From contig JAIXMQ010000021.1 of the NCBI GenBank assembly GCA_025716855.1, positions 186,001-250,000 of the forward strand: DNA of 64,000 nt, given 5' to 3'. Of this stretch, positions 32,894 to 42,581 are shown piece by piece. Under the pieces are notes generated by a model, which was not told where the DNA came from, did not search any database, and worked only from the letters and a program-made list of their open reading frames with translations. Position 1 is the first letter of the stretch. Every line of letters begins with the position of its first letter. Source of the DNA: Pilaira anomala. Its lineage: Eukaryota; Mucoromycota; Mucoromycetes; Mucorales; Mucoraceae. The translations under genes were made by a program, and so were the position numbers.

Positions 32894-33124
32894 ATGGTAG
32901 ATATTTTCTGTAATCATTGTAACAAGGTTTGTTGTGCCGACTGTCAAGCGTTAAATGATCAATGTTGTCCTAAATTCAATAATGGTGCACTGATCGCTGC
33001 TAACACCTTAGCCTATGTCAATCCTTTTGGACTTATTACTGGGCCCATCGTAAACGCCTTAACTATTGGCTCAAGTAACTGTAGTGAATGTGAATGCTCC
33101 AGAGACAAGCATACATCTAAATAG
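32894..33124 (+). CDS. Small cysteine-rich protein, 76 residues, unknown
   Basis: An intact ATG-to-TAG frame. Seven Cys fall within the first 25 residues (FCNHCNKVCCADC, then QCC) and three more near the end (NCSECEC). The middle is a moderately hydrophobic Gly/Ala/Ile stretch (LIAANTLAYVNPFGLITGPI) that could be a membrane segment. There is no signal peptide at the N-terminus. The pattern could bind zinc or copper or form disulfides, but I recognise no family. It sits at the edge of a transposon-rich patch, yet the frame is undamaged and preceded by a poly-T promoter-like tract. Confidence 0.55.
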   Translation: MVDIFCNHCNKVCCADCQALNDQCCPKFNNGALIAANTLAYVNPFGLITGPIVNALTIGSSNCSECECSRDKHTSK

Positions 33125-33274
33125 TTTTAAATCCAAATAAATCATACATATAAACATACCTATTGATTTTACTATATTGTTTTTATCACTTAAAATGCTT
33201 TATCGAGGCTATAAAAGGCCTATGATTTTTTTTTTTTTTTTTGTTTCTTGAATAACATACTGTATTTTCGCCGT
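33125..33274. other. Spacer after the Cys-rich gene
   Basis: Short AT-rich spacer ending in a T16 run. No gene. Confidence 0.4.
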
Positions 33275-33390
33275 CAATTGGTTACTTTTTAAATTTGAAT
33301 TGGTCACTTTTTTGAGCCTCTATTGACCATTTTTCTGAAAATCACTTGGCCACTTTTATGAAATTCAATTGGACACTTAATAAATTTATT
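33275..33390. repeat. Five degenerate 23-25 bp tandem repeats
   Basis: The consensus AATTGGTCACTTTTTnAAATT recurs about every 24 bases: AATTGGTTACTTTTTAAATT, AATTGGTCACTTTTTTGAG, TATTGACCATTTTTCTGAAA, CTTGGCCACTTTTATGAAAT and AATTGGACACTTAATAAATT. The array sits just outside the C-terminal coding end of the Tc1-like relic and may be its subterminal region. Confidence 0.6.
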
Positions 33391-33559
33391 GTGTGAGTAA
33401 CAAGTTGGGATCAAATAGGTTCTTTATTCAAGCATTTAATAAGTTTACAGAATATTGAACACAATTTTTAAGATACTGAAGAGGAACTTCTTCGCAAGAA
33501 TCTATTATTTTCTACTAATCAGAGTTTCGGTGTCTTTCAATGCATGACGTTTAACCTTT

Positions 33560-34340
33560 GACTTAAACAATAGCCCAAAAATCTTCAATAGGATTAAGCT
33601 CAGGCAAATATAAGGGGGAAGGTAAACAGGAACATAACCGCATTTTTTCAATTAAAAGGATATCAATCAAAGCAGGAAACATGTATAGGAGCATTGTTCA
33701 TAACAATACGATACCCTTGCATATCTGGAAATGTGTCCATAATATCCATTATGTCAACAATGACGTGCGTATAGTGAGCACCGGTAGTTCCATTAGGAAC
33801 TGACACTTTATCACCTGGTGCCTCATACGCTTAGTCGCTCCGACTACTTCTCTCCTCTTTACGTTTCCCGGTTCTCTCATGGACACATTTACTACGCCTG
33901 TGGAAAAGTTAACTCCCAATACTGTATGAGATATAGCTCTCCCTGAGGGCGTCTCGACGACAGCAGGCTCGCTAACAGCCGACTGAGCTCTTCTGCGGGT
34001 TATGTTTATGTCGAATTCTGACTCATTGAAAAACACACAGTTTTGACAGCATCTTGATCTTTATATCTGTCGTCTAGTTGAGTCATCACAAGGCGAGAAG
34101 AAACGAAGTTCGTTAACTTGTGAGGCACATATTTTTCAAGGATTCTGTAGATACGTTTGCTTCCATTTTTGTGCAGTATACTGATGGATGTTGGCAGCCT
34201 TCGCAGCTTTCTTATGTTTCATACCCTTTTGAAAAAACGAAATAAAGATAAAGTAGCCAAGGATTAAAAAGCAAAATCGTAATGATCGGCTTGGGTCTAA
34301 TTTTTCTGAAATAGCCTTTATAATCAATGTTGTCAAATAT
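33560..34340 (-). pseudogene. Decayed Tc1-like transposase
   Basis: Minus-strand pieces read in order. An N-terminal helix-turn-helix (KGMKHKKAAKAANIHQYTAQ, 34136-34240) comes first. Then comes the block FFNESEFDINITRRRAQSAV with SGRAISHTVLG (33749-34036), then MDIMDTFPDMQGYRIVMNNA, and finally LPELNPIEDFWAIV near 33590. The order is that of a Tc1/mariner DDE/D transposase. Several frameshifts or stops separate the pieces. At both places where the family normally has a catalytic Asp (FxDE and MDNAPIH) the codon here reads Asn (FFNES and MNNAPIH), so the copy would be inactive even without the breaks. I did not find convincing terminal repeats. Confidence 0.8.
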
Positions 34341-35309
34341 TATTAACTTCACATGCAACATTTTATTTACATAGTGAGTTTGAAAGAAGGAGAATACGGG
34401 TAACATGACTCGTGCACAAACGAAAAGAAGAAAGAGCTGAATTGGAAGCACAAAGAAGTGCCATCTGAGGAAAATTCATTCATTACTCAAGGGCTCCCTT
34501 GGAGGTATTATATATTATCATTATAGTAATGATACAGTTTTGCTAACTCAAAATTTATGCATTCACAATGTTGAAGAAAACGCCTTCAAAATGAGTGGTA
34601 CATATTTTTCTTCGCAGTGAAAGAGAAAAACTCGAAGGGTTCTTTGTTATGTAATAGGCAACTCATGAAACGTTTTTAAAGGGCGGGTTTTCTCTTCATT
34701 AACAAACAAAAACACACCGACATCTCTTGCAAAGGATATATACATTACTGAGAATCTAGTTTGATAGCTTTGTTATCGATTTGTTATAAGCTAATAATTC
34801 TAAACCACCTCAATACTGATAAATATGTTTAACGTAATAGTTTTGTTGAAAGTCTTAAAAATAAGATTAGGTTTTTATTGATGAGAAAAAAGAGGTCGTA
34901 TTTATATTCAAATAAAAGGGTGGGAAAAGAGTCTACTCTTTTCACATAAGATTGACAGTCTTGATTCATAATAATTTATATGTTATACGTATGACCTGGT
35001 CAAGACGCATTGTATTGCATGAAAGTTCAGAAAGGGTTTGTGATACCGGGATATAAATCATTCGTGAGAATTAAATAATAATGTCAAATAATAGGTGGAA
35101 CCACCACCTATTAAATAGTAATCAATGATAAAGATATATAGCTGGTATATATCAAATACCCCCCTTTTTCATAATTGTTACATAATAGAGATTGTGTAGA
35201 TATTAATATATAATGTCATAGGTAAAAACTTCACTTTATTTGTGGTTGGAGATAGTATGTATAAAAAATAAAAAATAAAGTGATAGTGCTTCGATATAAA
35301 TATAAACAA
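34341..35309. other. Intergenic, no gene seen
   Basis: Nearly 1 kb of AT-rich DNA. A short plus-strand frame at about 34409-34440 (MTRAQTKRRKS) stops at once. A small inverted repeat around AATAGGTGGAACCACCACCTATT (near 35090-35113) is the only structure noticed. Confidence 0.45.
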
Positions 35310-35909
35310 TTAAGCATCGTCCGAGTCGCTTTCGTACTTTGGCGGGAACCAAACGGGTCTCATCCACGCCTTTTGATCGGCCTCGTTCGTATTGCTGCTG
35401 TTACGGGTGGTGGTTAACTTTTTAATGGTTTTTCTTTTCTTGATAGTTTTCAAATCGATGATTTCTTCATTAACATGCTTTACGTTCATTACAAGTTTCT
35501 ATGTAAAAAAAAAAAAAAGTTTGAATCATTCATTGTTAGCTGTAAATAGATGATGATGCTTGTTTACCTTCACAAAAGGTTTAATCCTTCGACCATCCTT
35601 TCGATACCTCCATCTTTAACTTCAGTTACGGTACTGGGCAAAGAAATAGTAGTAACTTCGCTTAAAATATACAAACCATTATGAGCAAGTTGCAAAGAGT
35701 ACACTGTTGCTTCTAGTTGATTCATGATGATAAAAGGGATATGCATTTGTGGTGCACCTTTTTCATATGTGTTTGGGAAGCTTTCAATAATTTGGTTTAA
35801 ACCGATTTTTACTAGACAATACAGTCTTGAGTTTATCCCGATAAAATTTTAGACCTATGAATGTCCATGGCCAATTCACCACTTCCAAGATCGGGTATTT
35901 CATTTTCAC

Positions 35910-35941
35910 AATCCGGATTCATCATAATCCGGATTCATCAT
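35910..35941. repeat. 16-bp tandem duplication that breaks the reading frame
   Basis: AATCCGGATTCATCAT occurs twice in direct succession. On the minus strand the second copy turns a path reading MMNPDCENEIPDLGSGEL into MMNPDYDESGL followed by a stop. A 16-base insertion is not a multiple of three, so it is a clear lesion. Confidence 0.8.
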
Positions 35942-36531
35942 AAGCTTAAGGTCCAATTCAATACTGCGCGTCATTGCCTTGATGTTCTTAGCGACCGTAT
36001 CCCCCTCAATGGAGGAGGATAAAACTGGTACCACGAAATTGCTGTGAACGAGCGCATTATATTCTCATATAGTTATCATATGCTCTCAGCTTCCTTCTAT
36101 TTTTCTATACAACAAGTTTATCTGCACTGATTACTTAATTGGTGCTTCTATATAAATCACATCTTCGTATCTATTGTTGACTTATAAATCTCCTTTTACA
36201 TTAATTATCAGGTACAGCAGCCAGTTACTTTAACTTGGTTCATCTTCAGGAACTAGTCTATCCATGAGAAGCAAAACGTGGACACCTGATGGACCTTGAT
36301 GGTTTCTGCTTATATTCAAATAAGCCGTTCTATATCTCTTTAGTAGCCGGACACTTCTCACAAACAACGTTTCAAACAGAGGGCCCCCAAACCTTCACTA
36401 AATAATCACCTTCGGACAACAAAAGCTTACACAATTTATCATCAAAGATATACTCGTCAAAGACCAGGAGAGTTCCAACATTGAAATGCAGAGTTTTTTT
36501 GTTTGTGCCATATTTGTCGACAGGCTTATAC

Positions 36532-36868
36532 ATACCGTAGCTGCTCTTCTATTTAAGGCTGCAAAAAAAAAGCAGACTATTGTGGCCTTATTAAATGGTG
36601 GCATAGCCTTATTTCTGACTTGATTAAATATGGCCAAAATTTTCAGAAAATTAACGGCCTTCAATTGGAAACGGCCTTCAATTGGAAATGGCCTTTAATT
36701 GGAAATGGCCTTCAATTGGAAACGGCCTTCAATTGGAAACGGCCTTCAATTGGAAACGGCCTTCAATTGGAAACGGCCTTCAATTGGAAACGGCCTTTAA
36801 TTGGAAATGGTCTTCAATTGGAAACGGCCTTCAATTGGAAACGGCCTTCAATAGAGCGAGTATTGAGT
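36532..36868. mobile_element. MITE, family B copy 2, expanded by an internal minisatellite
   Basis: Both ends match copy 1 at 799-980 in opposite orientation: TACCGTAGCTGCTCTTCTAT (then TTAAGGC) at the left and GGCCTTCAATAGAGCGAGTA (then TTGAGTTT) at the right. The cores share GCAGACTATTGTGGCC and ATTAAATATGGCCAAAATTT. Copy 1 has a single AACGGCCTT before its end, whereas this copy carries eleven 17-base units at that point. It lies inside the decayed gene on the minus strand, between the EIHRTENNNK and KKTLHFNVGT pieces. Confidence 0.75.
36656..36842. repeat. 17-bp minisatellite, eleven full units
   Basis: The unit is GGCCTTCAATTGGAAAC, repeated eleven times without gaps (187 bases) with a few C/T substitutions, then a partial twelfth unit that merges into the MITE end. 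Units 3 and 9 share the variant GGCCTTTAATTGGAAAT, suggesting block duplication. The repeat is open in several frames, which explains the repetitive ORFs on both strands. Confidence 0.95.
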
Positions 36869-37697
36869 TTTTCCAAGTATCTTTTGTAGTAGCGCTTATT
36901 GTTATTTTCAGTGCGATGGATTTCTTGGTGAATTTCTGCGAATCTTGTTTCTATTGGCAGTGATGTATTGGCAGCAGGGAAAGGAGAGAACAAAAGCCTT
37001 ATTTTTTCTTGTACTACAGAAGGTAATTTAGAGATATGTGAGCCTAATAAAGAGGTATCTGATAGGCCCAATACACCGTTCATTCTTAAAGTGCTGAAAT
37101 ATCTGCTCTTTCTATCGATCATTGCGGTCGCTCTTCCACCACGACCCACCTTAAGCCGCAAGCGAATCTTCCCTCCCCTCCTCCTCCCTCCCTTTCCACG
37201 GCGATACTATTCTCTTCTACAAATCTTCTGATTTCTTCTTCAGTTGACGAGAGGTTATTGCAGATCGACTTTTTTCTTAATACTTGTGGGAGGAGGGGAG
37301 TTGGCATCATTTAATAAATCTTATTTTGAGTGTATTGGTTGTATTGAGGGCATCTCTGCGCTCAGCTTCGAGAATTGCTTGCCCAAAAAAATCCCTTCAC
37401 ATCTCAACATTATTCAATATCTTTTTAGTGAATACTTTGGGAATAATGTAAAAAAGAGTAGCGCTGTCAAGAATGACTGCTGCACCACAAATCGAAGAAA
37501 TTTACAGCATGGTTTTTTGTCGATTATAAATGTACACCATTTTGCAATAAAGGTCCGCGTTTGAGGAAATCTACTGAATTCTGTACAGCTTGATTCCCAA
37601 AAGCCAAATTAGCTTTTGCCCCTGTGGTTTGACGGCTTTTTACAGTAGACATATTTATAACTTGGCCCCCCATAATCTCTGCTTGTCTAATTTGCAT

Positions 37698-37931
37698 TGA
37701 TTGGTATTAATATAAGATTATTTAAAATTTTCGTATATCAATTGTTTCTGTGGCAAGGTATAAACTTTTTTTTCTTGTCGGAAAGCATTGAAAAAAGGTT
37801 TTCATTTTTACAAGATTCAGATAAATTGGCTCAAGCTTGAAATATGCAAGTTTAGATGCTTTCTGTGACTTGCTTTGACATCATGTAGTTTATAGAGCCT
37901 TTCTTCAATTCATGATTAAAGATATACTTTA
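37698..37931. other. Spacer, no gene seen
   Basis: AT-rich. One short minus-strand open stretch (NHELKKGSINYMMSKQVTES, near 37860-37910) may continue the small gene listed next in another frame. Confidence 0.35.
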
Positions 37932-38146
37932 TCAAAGAAAAGGTATATCGTATACTAGCTTCTTGAGCGTACCAACATACGCGTCTTTCCATCCTATTCC
38001 TTTGACAGAAGATTTTACAGTGATAATTTGAAGTTCTTTATGCTAAAAAAAAACGTTAAATACAAAAATAAAATCGCGTTTGTATAAACATTTACATTCT
38101 GAGCTTCTTCTTTATGACTTTCTCCCTTTACAAGGGAGATGATCAT
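37932..38146 (-). CDS. Possible two-exon mini-gene, 53 residues, unknown
   Basis: Exon 1 (38146-38096) reads MIISLVKGESHKEEAQN, is followed by GTAAAT, and a T-rich intron ends in TTTTTTTTTAG. Exon 2 (38042-37932) reads HKELQIITVKSSVKGIGWKD and ends at TGA. Frame and splice sites agree. A nearby frame continues with sensible residues after a possible indel near 37965, so it may be a decayed fragment of a longer protein. No family recognised. Confidence 0.3.
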
Positions 38147-38449
38147 TTTAATTTATATCGAAATAATCTTCTTTTTTGGCTACTTATAAAGAAAAGAGAA
38201 AGAAAAGGGTTTTTGTTTTTTTAAATAAATCAGCTACTGTGGATTGTTTGTCTAGTAGTACTGATACGTGACTACCTGTTTTCGTTACTTTTATTTTGTT
38301 TTGTTTTGAAAGCTTATTACTCCCAAAAAAAAAGCCTTTTCATCATCTCTCATTAGACTAAATATACTTATTCAAACCACTTGCAATATAATAAACCAAG
38401 AAAAATTATTATTTATTTATTGAAAGAGAGAGAGAGAGAGGATTTTTTT

Positions 38450-38755
38450 TTAGCTGAGAATAGGTAAAAACTAATTTTTATATCAATAAATGTTAGTAAC
38501 GATGAGTGGGGAGGTTTTTTTTTTTTTAAAAAAATATATATACTTTACATTGCCAACAATCACACTTGGTAAATCAAATATATCTCTTTTGATCGTAAAA
38601 CAAAAGGTACAGGGTATTACTCTTTTTGTGGGACTCATGAGGATACAAGAACTATATACGGCTGAATCTGTATTATCAAATGCATGTAATGCGTATTTTT
38701 CCCAATATTCAACTGCAGAAGGATCACTCATCAACTAATTATAAAAAGTTAATCT

Positions 38756-38786
<31 letters not shown>

Positions 38787-39820
38787 GTTTTTACCTCATA
38801 AATATATGTCTTTTTACTTAATATCGCATCACGAGACCATTGCGTTAATAATGAAAATTCTTTTCCAACCAGTGCTATTTCACCTGTTCTTCTCCAAACG
38901 ACAGTCGGTGTACCAGAATAAGTGATTAACTTTTCATATTCCTACCAATAAGAAACCAATGAGTTATAGATTATATTCATGCGTAATTAATATATACTTA
39001 CGAGTAATGTTCTTTGTAGACATTTTTCAGTAAATATTAAATCATCTTCAGTCAAATTCATCATGGAAGCTAATACAGAAGGTCTAAATAATGCAAGTGC
39101 TTTACTAATTCTCATCAATTCATCTCTATCCATTCTAAAAAACTAAAAGTTAAATATTTTATTAAATAGAAGAGATAATAAAGAAACTTACTTTTGTCGA
39201 ACATAATTGATAAGATAATGATATCCATCTGCATAACTAAATGGTTTAGATGCATTTGCATAACCCGTTGTCGTCATATTATATCGTTTCCTTGATGAAG
39301 AAGCAGGTGGTGGTGTCAAAATTAAAGTAGATTTAGGACTATGATCTAATTTAGCTATTGAAATTGTGTTATGATTTGGATCTAATATTTGTAACCTCTG
39401 TTGTTGTTGTTGTTGTAATGTAGGAGAGAATAAGATGGGATCACCTAAACTTGTAATTGTTGTAGGTGTATAAGGTGTAGTTGGTGTAGATGTTAAAAGG
39501 GTATCATTATTATTTGTATAGTTTTTATTTTGATTCGTGGTGGAAGACCAAATGTTATTGATTGTAGATGTAGTACTAGGTGAGCTTGTAGATGATGTGT
39601 TTATGAATTGATGTGTTGATTCCAGCATATTGGATAACATGGAGTATTCCAAGTTGGTTGAATTAGATCCAAATCCGTAATTAAATGTATTACTGTTATC
39701 TAAACCTAATAACTGTGAAGTATCGATAAGATTTGCTGAGTAACAAAAAAAAAAGAAAGATTAGCCCATCATCAAAAGTAATATAATAATTAAAAAGGGT
39801 AGGGTACCTCCATTCAAAAA

Positions 39821-39853
<33 letters not shown>

Positions 39854-40411
39854 ATTATTATTTAAAGTATCAAGTACTGTATTCTGTTGTTGCATTTGAT
39901 TTAACTGACTTGTGTATCGAGAATCATTTGAAGTACAACTCATACTATCTATTAACATGTATAATATAAATGTGTTAGAAAAAAAAACAAAAATCCGATA
40001 CATCTATTCAACTCTTTTCTTTTACCATCGGCATCTTGTAGATATTTTGCTTTTTTCCTTGCACCGTCTGTACATGTACCAGCTAAATCTCTTTTGATAC
40101 ATCTTTGACATGGTCGAGCTATAAATAATACAAAATTTATTATTAATAAATGAGTCATCAATCACAAAAAAAAAAAAAAAATTTACAATCATCACAAGTT
40201 AAATGTGCCTAAAATAAAAAAAAAGAGAATATTTTAACACATTATGCATCAATTTATTTGATATATTTACTTTTTGACAATGAACACAAGCTCTAGCTGC
40301 CTTTTTCTTTCTTTGAACCGTTTTTGGTTGTGTTGTGGTTGTGGTTGTTGTAGTAGGTGACATTGAAATAGACTGTTGCGTAGAATAATTTCTAGCGGTG
40401 AGGGTGGCCAT
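38450..40411 (-). CDS. Zn2Cys6 transcription factor with PAS-like domain, ERT1/RDS2/AcuK type
   Basis: Nine exons: 40411-40271, 40208-40187, 40118-40026, 39948-39808, 39735-39192, 39134-39002, 38941-38795, 38734-38549 and 38470-38450, giving 475 residues. The binuclear zinc cluster reads [20 protein letters not shown], then [20 protein letters not shown]. Its middle is supplied by a 22-base exon. The C-terminal half has the family's PAS-like region: [20 protein letters not shown], then [20 protein letters not shown], ending VIVGNFLPILS. ERT1/RDS2 and AcuK activate gluconeogenesis and respiratory genes on non-fermentable carbon. That role is inferred from the strong match. Gln-repeat and Asn/Thr-rich linkers separate the domains. 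Exon 6 uses the second of two AG acceptors, as frame requires. Confidence 0.88.
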
Positions 40412-41237
40412 AAAAACAAAATGTACAAGAAGAAGAAGAAGAAGAAGAAAGGAAAAGAAAGCCACTTCTTTTTTCTTTTTTTTTTTAACCCAATCAAACA
40501 GATGATTTACACAAACGGGTAAACGGTTAACCAAGGTTTTTTTTTTTCTTTTTTTGCTAATAAAGACCTTTTTACCCCACATTCTTTTTCTCTTTCTTCT
40601 TTTTTGTAATAAAAAGGCTGGGCTGTTTAGAAGAGAAAAGAACGTTTCTCCCCATTTATTTATTTAACGATCTAAATTGGCCCATTCGTACAACATTTCG
40701 CTTTTGGGGGTGTTATCTTTTTTATGCATTTTTTTGATTTCATCTTTTTTTTTTACTCACACTTTCAAGAAGATGTATCTCTTGTGTACACAACCTTCTT
40801 ACAGCTAACTATAAAGTCTTTCTATATTACATCATATACTCTTTAGTTTCATTTTTGAGTGGTATTTTACAGTTACTTTGGGTCTCTCTTTTTTTATTAT
40901 GCATTTCTCATTTTGTAAAACTGTACTACTACTTTTTTTTTTCGGTTGGGTGGGGGAGGGAGATAACAAAAGTCATTATTTACCAACTTTTTGCATAAAA
41001 TCAATTCCCCTGGGTATAAACTACACCTCTCTTTATTTTTCATACGGCACACAAATCACATCCATAATGGCTCTACATAGCCTTAATAAGAGAGAAGGCT
41101 TCGAATATTTTGAAACGTTTACTTTCGTGCTAAAGCCACGTCGGATAGTAAAATAAGTGATTTTTGCACCGGATTTTTGACCCAGGTAAAATTGTTCCTC
41201 TTCTTTCTCTTCTTTTTTTTTTTTTTTTTGTAAGATA
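40412..41237. other. Divergent promoter region between the Zn2Cys6 factor and F-box 3
   Basis: About 825 bases shared by two divergently transcribed genes. It has T-rich tracts, a GAA microsatellite near 40430-40449 next to the minus-strand start and GGGTATAAACTACAC near 41010 upstream of the plus-strand gene. No other gene is supportable. Confidence 0.45.
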
Positions 41238-42581
41238 ATGTTTCCTAGTTCCAGTAACAATTTGCCTTCAGAAGTATTAAAAGAGATATTCACTTACGTC
41301 CAGAAAAATGCAACTAAAAACCCAGTATTTCCATATCAGCTTCACTCTGACTTCACTTTCAATCCCTTTCAACCTATCTATCATCCACCACCACCACTGC
41401 CACCACCAGTATTCAACCATTCCTTCATTGCTCTCCATCGCTTGGGCTATCCTTCCAATATCCCCATGAAGAAAACAACCGATCTCCAAGAATGTTCACT
41501 CGTATCTAAAGCATGGCGATCAGTAGCTCTTGAATTTTTCCGACCTGATATGCCACTCAAAGTAACAGAAGAAGTATTACCGCGTCTTTTGAAGGATATA
41601 CCTTACTTTGCACATAAAGTCACTTCAATCACCGTCAAACCAAAAATAAGTTACCAAATACCTTTCAATCAAGACGATTGTAATCAATCGATCAAGGCCT
41701 GGGTAGATATTTTATTCATGTGTCCGAACCTGGTGTCTGTGACGCTTGAAATTTATAATCCTGCCTTATACATACAGGCTTTGTACAACAACAACAACAG
41801 TCCAACAAGAAAACTGTCAAATTTACATCATTTGAATATAGTGAAGTTAGAGAACTTGACGAGTGATCAGAAAAGGATGCTCTTGAGTATCTGTATCGAT
41901 AATCAAGAAACCATGACAAATATATGGATAGGCTCCATTGATCATGTACCAGGATATTATCTCGAGTATGATGAATTATTAGATTTCGTGCTTCAATTTC
42001 CAAAACTGAAACGTCTTACCATTGAAGGAAGAAATAATTTACGATTTAAATCAACTATCGATCTGCATCGATTAATAAAACAGATACCGACATTAGAGGA
42101 GCTTTCTTTGATCAATTTCACAGAGATAAAATCGAGTAGTAGTGAGGACGACGACCAAAATTCAACAAGAACTCCCTTATTATTGGATCTAAAATTATCT
42201 AAATTACAATTAGAATCGAAAAAAATGGACGTAAAATTAATGCGATATATGATGAAACAGTTTAAACATCTTACTCATCTTCGCTTGGATATCATGTCTC
42301 TGACTTCATACGTAGCACCCGCTAGAGAAGAAACCTTTGCTTTAACAGATGAGTTAATAGCTTATACCAAAGAGATGAAATCGTCTTATGTCAAGTATCA
42401 TTATGGATGTCTTACTTATTATTTTGAAAATGGTAGTAAATCTTTTGTAAGCGATTCAGAGGAGGAAAACTCGGATGAGTATGGATATAGTGATAGCAAT
42501 GATGGAGGTAGAAGGTATGGTCGTAGGGGTTATGGTAGTGATAGCGATGAATATGATGGATACAGTGATAGCGACTACTGA
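41238..42581 (+). CDS. F-box protein, paralogue 3 of a local family
   Basis: A single exon of 447 residues. The F-box is NNLPSEVLKEIFTYV near residues 6-20 and CSLVSKAWRSVALEFF near 90-105. A Pro/His/Phe-rich insertion of about 60 residues (with PPPPLPPP) splits it, which paralogues 1 and 2 lack. The rest aligns with them: YFAHKVTSITVKP, then CPNLVSVTLEI, then MDVKLMRYMMKQFKHLTHLRL and LTYYFENGS. A unique acidic tail rich in Asp, Ser, Gly and Tyr (SDEYDGYSDSDY) ends the protein. SCF adaptor role is inferred; the split F-box could weaken Skp1 binding. Confidence 0.78.
   Translation: MFPSSSNNLPSEVLKEIFTYVQKNATKNPVFPYQLHSDFTFNPFQPIYHPPPPLPPPVFNHSFIALHRLGYPSNIPMKKTTDLQECSLVSKAWRSVALEFFRPDMPLKVTEEVLPRLLKDIPYFAHKVTSITVKPKISYQIPFNQDDCNQSIKAWVDILFMCPNLVSVTLEIYNPALYIQALYNNNNSPTRKLSNLHHLNIVKLENLTSDQKRMLLSICIDNQETMTNIWIGSIDHVPGYYLEYDELLDFVLQFPKLKRLTIEGRNNLRFKSTIDLHRLIKQIPTLEELSLINFTEIKSSSSEDDDQNSTRTPLLLDLKLSKLQLESKKMDVKLMRYMMKQFKHLTHLRLDIMSLTSYVAPAREETFALTDELIAYTKEMKSSYVKYHYGCLTYYFENGSKSFVSDSEEENSDEYGYSDSNDGGRRYGRRGYGSDSDEYDGYSDSDY

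Larger units (their letters stand above)
35310..37697 (-). pseudogene. Decayed multi-exon gene of unknown family, split by a MITE
   Basis: Minus-strand open pieces, upstream to downstream: MQIRQAEIMGGQVINMSTVK (37697-37524); a piece with FSTLRMNGVLGLSDTSLLGS and RFAEIHQEIHRTENNNKRYY (about 37100-36880); the MITE; TLHFNVGTLLVFDEYIFDDK with VKVWGPLFETLFVRS (about 36515-36350); YNALVHSNFVVPVLSSS (about 36060); GLNQIIESFPNTYEKGAPQM with VTTISLPSTVTEV (about 35800-35630); and a last exon ending PVWFPPKYESDSDDA (stop at 35310) behind an intact GT-AG intron. Lesions: frameshifts near 35600 and 35835, a 16-bp duplication at 35910-35941 and the MITE. The amino-acid quality of the pieces shows a once-real gene. 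I do not recognise the family; it may be a multi-copy accessory gene. Confidence 0.6.

Noticed and set aside
36656..36842. CRISPR-like array
   Set aside because: Direct tandem units without spacers in a eukaryotic genome; it is a minisatellite.
36620..36963. Two plus-strand frames with repeated NGLQLETAFNWKW-type units, resembling a repeat protein
   Set aside because: Encoded by the 17-bp minisatellite, which is open in several frames; its origin inside a MITE explains it.
36814..37310. Minus-strand ORFs of 115 and 63 residues as stand-alone genes
   Set aside because: They are better explained as pieces of the decayed gene at 35310-37697; their ends run into the MITE or into broken sequence.
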